From NCBI GenBank assembly GCA_947482805.1, contig CANKLK010000148.1:1-5260 (forward strand): a stretch of DNA of 5,260 nt, given 5' to 3'. The position numbers were made by a program, and so were the translations under genes. This DNA comes from Flavobacteriaceae bacterium. Lineage in GTDB: Bacteria > Bacteroidota > Bacteroidia > Flavobacteriales > Flavobacteriaceae. The notes below the pieces were generated by a model. The model made no database searches and was not told where the DNA came from. It saw only the letters and a program-made list of their open reading frames with translations. Of this stretch, positions 1 through 5,260 are shown piece by piece; the stretch's first letter is position 1; every line of letters begins with the position of its first letter.

Positions 1-1
1 A

Positions 2-1363
2 CAAAAAATATTATTAGATAAAGTAAATATTCCAGGAATAAAAACCTACGAAATCTACCGCCAAAACGGAGGTTATTCCTCTGTTGAAAAAGCCCTGAAA
101 ACATTAACACCAGATGAAATAGTTGAAGAAGTGAAAACTTCAGGATTACGAGGTCGCGGTGGCGCAGGTTTTCCAGCAGGAATGAAATGGAGTTTTATTG
201 ACAAGAAATCAGGAAAACCAAGACACTTAGTCTGTAACGCAGACGAATCAGAACCCGGAACCTTCAAAGATCGCTATTTGATGGAATTTATTCCTCATTT
301 ATTGATTGAAGGAATGATTACTTCGAGTTATGCATTGGGCGCAAATCTCTCTTACATTTATATTCGTGGTGAATATATGTGGGTGTACAAAATTTTAGAA
401 AAAGCCATCAACGAAGCCAAAGCTGCAGGTTGGTTAGGAAAAAATATACTAGGAACAGGATACGATTTGGAACTGTATGTTCAAATTGGCGCAGGAGCTT
501 ATATTTGTGGAGAAGAAACCGCTTTATTAGAATCTTTAGAAGGTAAAAGAGGGAATCCAAGAATCAAACCACCATTTCCAGCAGTGTCAGGACTTTGGGC
601 AAATCCAACAGTGGTAAACAATGTTGAAACTATTGCGGCTGTACCATGGATAGTAAACAATTCAGGAGCTGATTATGCCAAAATTGGTATTGGTCGTTCT
701 ACAGGAACCAAATTAATTTCGGCTTCAGGGCATATCAAAAATCCGGGAGTTTATGAAATAGAAATGGGATTAAGTGTGTACGAATTTATGAATTCAGATG
801 CCTATTTAGGCGGTATGATTTCGGATAGACCTTTGAAAGCATTTGTACCAGGCGGTTCCTCAGTACCCATTTTACCTGCTCATTTAATTTACAAAACAGC
901 CCAAGGCGAAGACCGGTTAATGACCTACGAAAGTTTGAGTGATGGCGGTTTTGCAACGGGTTCAATGTTGGGTTCAGGCGGGTTCATTGTTTATAACGAT
1001 ACAGCTTGTATTGTCAGAAACACTTGGAATTTTTCTCGTTTTTATCACCATGAAAGTTGCGGACAATGTTCGCCTTGTCGAGAAGGAACAGGTTGGTTAG
1101 AAAAAGTATTAAATCGAATCGAAACCGGTTTTGGTCGTGAAGAAGACATTGACTTGCTTTTGAGCATACAAAGCAAAATTGAAGGAAATACAATTTGTCC
1201 ATTAGGAGATGCGGCATCTTGGCCTGTAGCCTCGGCTATTCGTCACTTTAGAGAGGAGTTTGAATATCATATTCGTTTTCCAGAAAAAATAAAAAACAGA
1301 GACCATTTTGTTGCTGAACCTTTTGAAAGTGTGAAGCATTTAATGTCTAAAGAAAGCGTGTAA
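2..1363 (+). CDS. nuoF: NADH-quinone oxidoreductase subunit F (5' end outside window)
   Basis: This is the NADH-oxidising flavoprotein of complex I. It binds NADH and FMN and passes electrons to 4Fe-4S cluster N3 on the cytoplasmic arm. The frame is open from base 2, giving 453 visible residues, about the full family length, so probably only a few N-terminal residues are missing. The GTG at 131 is internal, because the 43 upstream codons read as a normal NuoF N-terminus (LLDKVNIPGIKTYEIYRQNG). In visible numbering, the glycine-rich GRGGAGFPAGMKW at 51-63, NADESEPGTFKDR at 79-91 and GAGAYICGEETAL from 163 form the FMN/NADH site. C353, C356, C359 and C399 have the CxxCxxC-x39-C spacing of the N3 ligands. 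No catalytic motif is lost. Its usual partner nuoG is separated from it here by a toxin-antitoxin pair that starts 10 nt after the stop. Confidence 0.97.
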   Translation, partial: QKILLDKVNIPGIKTYEIYRQNGGYSSVEKALKTLTPDEIVEEVKTSGLRGRGGAGFPAGMKWSFIDKKSGKPRHLVCNADESEPGTFKDRYLMEFIPHLLIEGMITSSYALGANLSYIYIRGEYMWVYKILEKAINEAKAAGWLGKNILGTGYDLELYVQIGAGAYICGEETALLESLEGKRGNPRIKPPFPAVSGLWANPTVVNNVETIAAVPWIVNNSGADYAKIGIGRSTGTKLISASGHIKNPGVYEIEMGLSVYEFMNSDAYLGGMISDRPLKAFVPGGSSVPILPAHLIYKTAQGEDRLMTYESLSDGGFATGSMLGSGGFIVYNDTACIVRNTWNFSRFYHHESCGQCSPCREGTGWLEKVLNRIETGFGREEDIDLLLSIQSKIEGNTICPLGDAASWPVASAIRHFREEFEYHIRFPEKIKNRDHFVAEPFESVKHLMSKESV

Positions 1364-1373
1364 ATTATCACCA

Positions 1374-1676
1374 ATGATAAACAAACAAGACATATTTCAA
1401 ACTATAATTAACAACAGAGTCGCAATTAGAAACTTTGGTGTAAAAGAAATTGGTTTGTTTGGCTCTTATGTTAGAAATGAGCAAACAGGCAAAAGCGATA
1501 TTGATTTGTTGGTTGATTATGACAAAGAAAAAATCTCACTAAAAAACTTTATGGGTTTTTGCTTTTTGATGGATGATTTATTCACTGATATAAAAGTAGA
1601 AGTGGTAACTAAAAATGGATTAAGCAAATATATTGGACCTTATATTTTAAAAGAAGTCGAATATGTTAAAATCTGA
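1374..1676 (+). CDS. mntA: MntA-like minimal nucleotidyltransferase antitoxin
   Basis: This 100-aa protein is a minimal nucleotidyltransferase of the DNA polymerase beta superfamily. The signature is GS-x10-DxD: G30-S31, then D42 and D44 in SDIDLLVDY, with a further acidic residue, E76, in the strand VEVV as the likely third metal ligand. The C-terminal YILKEVEYV is also typical of these small proteins. In characterised HepT-MntA systems, the MntA enzyme uses ATP to attach AMP units to a tyrosine of the HepT toxin and so inactivates it. The same role is inferred here from the partner gene directly downstream. The ATG lies 10 nt after the nuoF stop with no evident Shine-Dalgarno sequence or room for a promoter, so transcription probably comes from the nuo operon. 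The end overlaps hepT by 14 nt, suggesting coupled translation. The family is clear; the antitoxin role is by analogy. Confidence 0.88.
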   Translation: MINKQDIFQTIINNRVAIRNFGVKEIGLFGSYVRNEQTGKSDIDLLVDYDKEKISLKNFMGFCFLMDDLFTDIKVEVVTKNGLSKYIGPYILKEVEYVKI

Positions 1677-2004
1677 AATAGAATATTTAAGGCATATTAA
1701 AGAAGAAACTTCCTTCATTATAGAATATACAAACGCTGTAACAGAAGACGAATTTTATGAAAATATACTTTTACGAAAAGCTATAATTAGAAGTTTAGAA
1801 GTAATTGGCGAAGCAACAAAAAAAGTTAATTTTGAATTTAGATCTAAATATAATGCAATTCCTTGGAAAGAAATGGCAGGTTTAAGAGATAAATTAATTC
1901 ATGATTATACTGGCGTAGATTATCCATTAGTTTGGAAGATATGTATGGAAAACATTCCTGAGTTAGATTTTCAAATAGAAGAAATTATAAAGGAAAAAGA
2001 ATAA
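1663..2004 (+). CDS. hepT: HepT-like HEPN-domain RNase toxin (DUF86)
   Basis: This 113-aa, probably all-helical protein belongs to the HepT/DUF86 HEPN family. The active-site motif Rx4HxY is intact: R75, H80 and Y82 in RDKLIHDY. R and H are the catalytic pair of HEPN ribonucleases, and the tyrosine corresponds to the residue AMPylated by MntA in studied systems. Other family-typical stretches are the LLRKAIIRSLEVIGEATKKV helix at 36-55 and IPWKEMAGLRD at 66-76. Length is normal and there is no frameshift, so the toxin is predicted to be functional. The start ATG lies inside mntA in another frame (14-nt overlap), so toxin translation is probably tied to antitoxin translation. The neighbouring nuclease-type motif and nucleotidyltransferase gene together make a toxin-antitoxin call much more likely than a stand-alone DUF86 protein. 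RNA target unknown. Confidence 0.88.
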   Translation: MLKSEIEYLRHIKEETSFIIEYTNAVTEDEFYENILLRKAIIRSLEVIGEATKKVNFEFRSKYNAIPWKEMAGLRDKLIHDYTGVDYPLVWKICMENIPELDFQIEEIIKEKE

Positions 2005-2033
2005 ATTAAATAAAATTTACCCATTAAATCATT

Positions 2034-2039
2034 AAAGGG
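2034..2039 (+). promoter_or_regulatory. Possible ribosome binding site of nuoG
   Basis: AAAGGG lies 6 nt before the nuoG ATG at 2046, in the 41-nt gap after hepT. It is the only purine-rich site here resembling a Shine-Dalgarno sequence; the other starts in this window lack one, as is common in Bacteroidota. A translation site independent of hepT would fit nuoG originally following nuoF directly. It may be weak or non-functional. Confidence 0.35.
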
Positions 2040-2045
2040 CTTATT

Positions 2046-3095
2046 ATGAAAGTAACCATTGACGGTCAAGCAATTGAGGTAGAGCCAGGAACAACTATCC
2101 TGCAAGCAGCCAGAATGATTGGTGGAGAGGTAGTCCCTCCAGCCATGTGCTACCATTCTAAACTAAAAGGAAGCGGAGGAAAATGCCGTTGTTGTTTAGT
2201 GGAAGTAGCCAAAGGTAGTGAAGCCGATCCAAGACCCATGCCAAAATTAATGGCTTCGTGTGTAACCGGCTGTATGGAAGGAATGGAAGTGAATAGCAAA
2301 TCTTCGGCAAGAGTGCAAGAAGCAAGAAAATCGGTAACCGAATTCTTATTGATTAACCATCCTCTAGACTGCCCAGTTTGTGACCAAGCAGGGGAATGTG
2401 ATTTGCAAAATTTAAGTTTCGAACACGGAAAATCGGAAAGTCGTTTTATTGAAGAAAAAAGAACCTTTGAACCCGAAGATATTGGTCCGAACATACAATT
2501 ACACATGAATCGGTGTATTCTTTGCTACCGATGTGTGATGGTTGCAGATCAAATTACAGATGATCGGGTGCACGGAGTTATGGATAGAGGCGATCATTCT
2601 AATATTTCAACTTGCATTTCGAAAGCAATTGACAATGAATTTTCTGGAAACATGATCGATGTGTGTCCAGTTGGCGCTCTAACCGACAAAACCTTTAGAT
2701 TTAAATCAAGAGTTTGGTTCAATAAGCCATATGATGCTCACAGAGATTGTCCTACTTGTTCTGGAAAAACTACCGTTTGGATGTTTGGTAATGAAATTCA
2801 AAGGGTTACAGGCAGAAAAGACGAATACCACGAAATAGAAGAATTTATTTGTAATGGTTGTCGTTTTGACCACAAAAATCTTAATGACTGGGTAATTGAA
2901 GGGCCTAGAAAGTTTGAAAAAGACTCTGTTATCAACCAAAATAAATACTTTGGTAAAACAGATAAAGTAGTTATTAATACCGAAGAAAATATTCTTTTGG
3001 GACGAGAAGAAGACAGAAAAAAAATTAGTATGTCCGAAATTGATTATAACGAAAAAATAGATGGTAACCCATTAAATTCCGCTACAAATGAATAG
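2046..3095 (+). CDS. nuoG: NADH-quinone oxidoreductase subunit G, short form (Fe-S protein)
   Basis: This is the electron-wire subunit of the complex I peripheral arm. An N-terminal 2Fe-2S ferredoxin domain carries C35, C47, C50 and C72 (N1b). It is followed by the His-Cys3 site H105, C109, C112, C118 (N5, HPLDCPVCDQAGEC). A 4Fe-4S site follows with C157, C160, C163 (RCILCYRC) and C207 in DVCPVGAL (N4). A last segment has C235, C238, C269 and C272, where N7 lies in enzymes such as those of E. coli and Thermus. At 349 aa the protein lacks the large molybdopterin-oxidoreductase-like C-terminal part of the roughly 900-aa E. coli form. The short form is, from memory, usual in Bacteroidota, so this is not a truncation. 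The tail after about 300 is charged and shows no motif. The stop overlaps the nuoH start by 8 nt. Confidence 0.96.
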   Translation: MKVTIDGQAIEVEPGTTILQAARMIGGEVVPPAMCYHSKLKGSGGKCRCCLVEVAKGSEADPRPMPKLMASCVTGCMEGMEVNSKSSARVQEARKSVTEFLLINHPLDCPVCDQAGECDLQNLSFEHGKSESRFIEEKRTFEPEDIGPNIQLHMNRCILCYRCVMVADQITDDRVHGVMDRGDHSNISTCISKAIDNEFSGNMIDVCPVGALTDKTFRFKSRVWFNKPYDAHRDCPTCSGKTTVWMFGNEIQRVTGRKDEYHEIEEFICNGCRFDHKNLNDWVIEGPRKFEKDSVINQNKYFGKTDKVVINTEENILLGREEDRKKISMSEIDYNEKIDGNPLNSATNE

Positions 3096-4140
3096 TACCT
3101 TTATCATAGAAAAAAGTGTAGTGATTTTTGTTGTTTTTGGAGTAACCATGCTCATGGCGATGTATTCTACTTGGGCAGAACGAAAAGTAGCCGCTTTTCT
3201 TCAAGACAGAGTTGGTCCTAACCGTGCGGGTTGGGGAGGTTTATTACAACCGCTTGCTGATGGAATGAAATTATTTGCAAAAGAAGAATTTTTTCCAAAT
3301 ACACCCAATAGATTTTTATTTGTTATTGGACCAGGAATTGCAATGGCAACCGCTTTGATGACCAGTGCCGTGATTCCGTGGGGAGACAAATTGCATCTTT
3401 TTGGTAGGGATATTTTGTTACAAGCTACAGATATTGATGTAGCCATTTTATATATTTTCGGAATCGTTTCTCTTGGTGTTTATGGCATTATGATAGGTGG
3501 TTGGGCTTCCAATAATAAATTTTCGTTGATGGGAGCTATTCGTGCTGCCTCTCAAATGGTTTCTTATGAGGTGGCTATGGGATTATCGATAGTAGCTTTG
3601 TTAATGATGACTGGCACTTTGAGTTTAAAAGAAATTTCAGCACAACAATCCGGAATGAATTGGAATGTATTTTACCAACCCTTGTCATTTATTATCTTTT
3701 TGATTTGTGCATTTGCCGAAACCAATAGAACACCCTTTGATTTAGCAGAATGCGAAACCGAATTAATTGGAGGGTATCATACGGAATATTCTTCTATGAA
3801 AATGGGATTTTATTTATTTGCCGAATATGCAAATATGTTTATTTCTTCTACGCTTTTGGCGGTTTTATTTTTCGGAGGATACAATTACCCTGGAATGAGT
3901 TGGGTAGCCGAAAATTGGGGCGTTAACTTGGCTAATGTTTTTGGAATTATAGCTTTGTTTATCAAACTTTGTGGATTTATCTTTTTCTACATGTGGGTTC
4001 GTTGGACCATTCCAAGATTTAGATATGATCAATTAATGAATTTAGGATGGAAAATATTAATCCCACTTTCGATAGTAAATATTATAATTACCGGAATTGT
4101 TCTTTTGAGAGCAGAAATAATGGCCTTTTTAGGTTTTTAA
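3088..4140 (+). CDS. nuoH: NADH-quinone oxidoreductase subunit H
   Basis: This is the membrane subunit that forms most of the quinone chamber and joins the peripheral arm to the proton-pumping arm. Its 350 residues contain about eight hydrophobic segments (roughly 8-28, 75-96, 115-138, 157-178, 196-211, 242-265, 282-303 and 322-341). The hallmark loops are all present: ERKVAAFLQDRVGPNRAG at 31-48, the GWASNNKFSLMGAIRAASQM stretch at 138-157, AETNRTPFDLAECETELIGG at 210-229 followed by YHTEYSSMKMG, and WVRWTIPRFRYDQLMNLGWK at 303-322. The acidic residues of these loops belong to the conserved proton/quinone path of the family. Length is close to normal and nothing is missing. The ATG lies inside the end of nuoG (8-nt overlap), suggesting coupled translation. 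Confidence 0.98.
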   Translation: MNSTFIIEKSVVIFVVFGVTMLMAMYSTWAERKVAAFLQDRVGPNRAGWGGLLQPLADGMKLFAKEEFFPNTPNRFLFVIGPGIAMATALMTSAVIPWGDKLHLFGRDILLQATDIDVAILYIFGIVSLGVYGIMIGGWASNNKFSLMGAIRAASQMVSYEVAMGLSIVALLMMTGTLSLKEISAQQSGMNWNVFYQPLSFIIFLICAFAETNRTPFDLAECETELIGGYHTEYSSMKMGFYLFAEYANMFISSTLLAVLFFGGYNYPGMSWVAENWGVNLANVFGIIALFIKLCGFIFFYMWVRWTIPRFRYDQLMNLGWKILIPLSIVNIIITGIVLLRAEIMAFLGF

Positions 4141-4176
4141 TTTAGTACACAAAAGCCTAACATAAAATAGTAAAAC

Positions 4177-4722
4177 ATGTCTATACAAGAAATATCCTTA
4201 TCGGGCAGAAAAAAAGTAGTTTCAAATAAGGAAATGACTTTTTTTGAAAGAATGTATCTTATTGCAATTATCAAAGGGTTGATCATCACAATAAAACATT
4301 TGTTCCGAAAAAAAGCCACCATTCAATATCCTGAACAAGTTCGCGAATTTAGTCCTGTTTACAGAGGACAACACATGCTAAAAAGAGACGAACAAGGGCG
4401 AGAAAACTGTACTGCTTGTGGTTTATGTGCCTTGTCTTGTCCAGCCGAAGCCATCACAATGAAAGCAGAAGAACGCAAAGCAAATGAAAAACATTTGTAC
4501 CGCGAAGAAAAATACGCCTCGATTTACGAAATTAATATGTTGCGATGTATTTTTTGTGGACTGTGCGAAGAGGCTTGTCCAAAAGATGCAATATATTTAA
4601 CTATTTCCAAAGAATTAGTTCCTGCAAGTTACGAAAGGGAAGATTTTATTTTCGGGAAAGACCGATTAGTAATGCCTTTGGATGTCGCCATGAAAAATGC
4701 TCAACTTAAAAATCTGAACTAA
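4177..4722 (+). CDS. nuoI: NADH-quinone oxidoreductase subunit I (two 4Fe-4S clusters)
   Basis: This 8Fe ferredoxin-type subunit lies at the base of the peripheral arm and carries clusters N6a and N6b, which lead electrons towards N2 and quinone. Two complete CxxCxxCxxxCP motifs are seen: C78, C81, C84, C88 (NCTACGLCALSCPAEA) and C124, C127, C130, C134 (RCIFCGLCEEACPKDA). As in other two-cluster ferredoxins, the fourth cysteine of each motif probably completes the other cluster. The N-terminal helix at about 22-44, with basic and hydrophobic residues, is typical of the part that lies on NuoH and the membrane. The 181-aa length is normal. The gene follows nuoH after 36 nt with no visible hairpin or Shine-Dalgarno sequence, and its TAA shares one base with the nuoJ ATG. 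Confidence 0.97.
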   Translation: MSIQEISLSGRKKVVSNKEMTFFERMYLIAIIKGLIITIKHLFRKKATIQYPEQVREFSPVYRGQHMLKRDEQGRENCTACGLCALSCPAEAITMKAEERKANEKHLYREEKYASIYEINMLRCIFCGLCEEACPKDAIYLTISKELVPASYEREDFIFGKDRLVMPLDVAMKNAQLKNLN

Positions 4723-5234
4723 TGTCAATTACGCTACTCTTATTTTGCATATTATCCGTATTTAGTATTGGTACTGCATTTATGACTATTTACAGCAGAA
4801 AACCAATGCACAGCGCCATATATATGGTGATTTGTTTTTCGACAATTTCAGGACATTATTTGTTGTTGAACGCTCAGTTTTTAGCTTTGGTCAATTTAAT
4901 TGTCTACATCGGAGCAATTATGATTCTTATAGTATTTACCATTATGTTGATGAATCTCAACAAAGAAAATGAAGTTTATAAACCGAGATTCACTCGTTTA
5001 GGTGCGATTGTAGTATTCAGTTTGATGTGTATTATTTTGATCACTATTTTAATCAATTCTAAACCTATAGTTGGAGAATATATTACTACAGGCGAAGATT
5101 ATCAATCGATAAAAATTTTGGGAAAAGTATTGTTGAACGAATACATGGTGCCTTTTGAATTTGCATCTGTATTGTTGCTTACGGCCATGATTGGAGCTGT
5201 TTTATTGTCTAAAAAAGAAAAATTAGAGAAATAA
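4722..5234 (+). CDS. nuoJ: NADH-quinone oxidoreductase subunit J
   Basis: This is a small membrane subunit (170 aa) of the complex I arm, next to NuoH, NuoK and NuoA. Five hydrophobic segments are visible at about 2-22, 30-48, 53-78, 92-112 and 143-163. The conserved third segment, LNAQFLALVNLIVYIGAIMI at 49-68 followed by LIVFTIMLMNL, is the family signature; in solved structures this helix contains a pi-bulge linked to conformational coupling. The motif RKPMHSAIYMV at 26-36 and the last helix with the basic end SKKEKLEK also match the family. Start and stop are tightly packed: it shares one base with the nuoI stop, and nuoK starts 2 nt after its stop. No anomaly is seen. Confidence 0.96.
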   Translation: MSITLLLFCILSVFSIGTAFMTIYSRKPMHSAIYMVICFSTISGHYLLLNAQFLALVNLIVYIGAIMILIVFTIMLMNLNKENEVYKPRFTRLGAIVVFSLMCIILITILINSKPIVGEYITTGEDYQSIKILGKVLLNEYMVPFEFASVLLLTAMIGAVLLSKKEKLEK

Positions 5235-5236
5235 TT

Positions 5237-5260
5237 ATGAATAATATCTTAAACCAAATA
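5237..5260 (+). CDS. nuoK: NADH-quinone oxidoreductase subunit K, first 8 codons (cut by window end)
   Basis: The ATG two bases after the nuoJ stop opens a frame reading MNNILNQI to the window edge. This resembles the N-terminus I recall for flavobacterial NuoK, and nuoK is the expected next gene after nuoJ. NuoK is a three-helix membrane subunit related to MrpC that takes part in proton translocation. With only eight codons visible, the call rests mainly on gene order. Confidence 0.82.

Larger units (their letters stand above)
1364..2008 (+). other. Inserted AT-rich toxin-antitoxin islet between nuoF and nuoG
   Basis: This segment holds only the mntA-like and hepT-like genes and interrupts the nuoF-nuoG pair without damaging either gene. 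A hand count over 1381-1980 gives 164 G+C in 600 bases (27%). Comparable counts are 117/300 (39%) in nuoF at 481-780, 138/300 (46%) in nuoG at 2101-2400, and 111/300 (37%) in nuoH at 3481-3780. The heptamer TAAATTA begins at both the nuoF stop (1361-1367) and the hepT stop (2002-2008), which may be an insertion footprint or chance. There is no transposase, integrase or terminal inverted repeat, so the means of arrival is unknown. The exact edges are inferred. Confidence 0.6.

Noticed and set aside
131..133. GTG as the start codon of nuoF
   Set aside because: The same frame is open upstream to base 2 and encodes a normal NuoF N-terminus, so the true start lies before the window.
2002..2019. 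A/T-only inverted repeat (TAAATT, 6-nt loop, AATTTA) after hepT as a terminator
   Set aside because: The stem is six A-T pairs with no GC and no following U-run, too weak for a terminator, and nuoG must be transcribed through it unless it has its own promoter.
1364..2045. Insertion sequence or integron cassette carrying the toxin-antitoxin pair
   Set aside because: There is no transposase or integrase gene, no terminal inverted repeats and no attC-like structure in the short flanks.
2150..2506. A 118-codon open frame on the minus strand, and other minus-strand frames in the window
   Set aside because: They lie antisense to well-supported nuo genes, show no recognisable domains, and are best explained as shadows of the coding strand.
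2020..3077. CCCATTAAAT at 2020-2029 and 3068-3077, each shortly before a gene start (nuoG, nuoH)
   Set aside because: Repeated 10-mers are expected by chance in several places in a 5-kb AT-rich window, and the second copy lies inside nuoG coding sequence.
2046..3095. NuoG as a truncated gene
   Set aside because: The short length fits the form I recall from Bacteroidota, all N-terminal cluster ligands are present, and the stop overlaps the nuoH start in a normal operon arrangement.

Overview
The window is an internal piece of a respiratory complex I (proton-pumping NADH:quinone oxidoreductase, nuo) operon, all on the + strand. It carries nuoF, nuoG, nuoH, nuoI, nuoJ and the first codons of nuoK. 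A two-gene HepT/MntA-type toxin-antitoxin module sits between nuoF and nuoG. The short NuoG (349 aa, without the large molybdopterin-fold C-terminal part), the wording of the conserved subunit motifs, the low GC content and the general lack of Shine-Dalgarno sequences suggest a member of Bacteroidota, most likely a flavobacterium. This placement is inferred from recalled family features, not from a database search.

Layout. Bases 2-1363 are nuoF, open through the left edge and probably lacking only its first few codons. Bases 1374-1676 are a minimal nucleotidyltransferase (MntA-like antitoxin), overlapped by 14 nt by 1663-2004, a HEPN-domain RNase toxin (HepT-like, DUF86). Bases 2046-3095 are nuoG, which overlaps nuoH (3088-4140) by 8 nt. 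A 36-nt gap leads to nuoI (4177-4722), which overlaps nuoJ (4722-5234) by one base (TAATG). Two bases later nuoK begins (5237) and runs off the right edge. No gene-free stretch exceeds 41 bases, and I see no RNA gene, CRISPR array, insertion sequence, or convincing terminator or internal promoter.

How the genes work together. NuoF oxidises NADH through FMN and passes electrons via Fe-S clusters in NuoF and NuoG to the two 4Fe-4S clusters of NuoI, next to the quinone site. NuoH, NuoJ and NuoK are membrane subunits that couple quinone reduction to ion translocation.

The notable feature is the toxin-antitoxin pair placed between the two genes of the NADH-input module. It has the same orientation as the nuo genes, leaves both flanking genes intact, and is much more AT-rich (hand count about 27% GC) than the nuo genes around it (about 37-46%). 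It looks like a small horizontally acquired passenger that now probably shares the nuo transcript.
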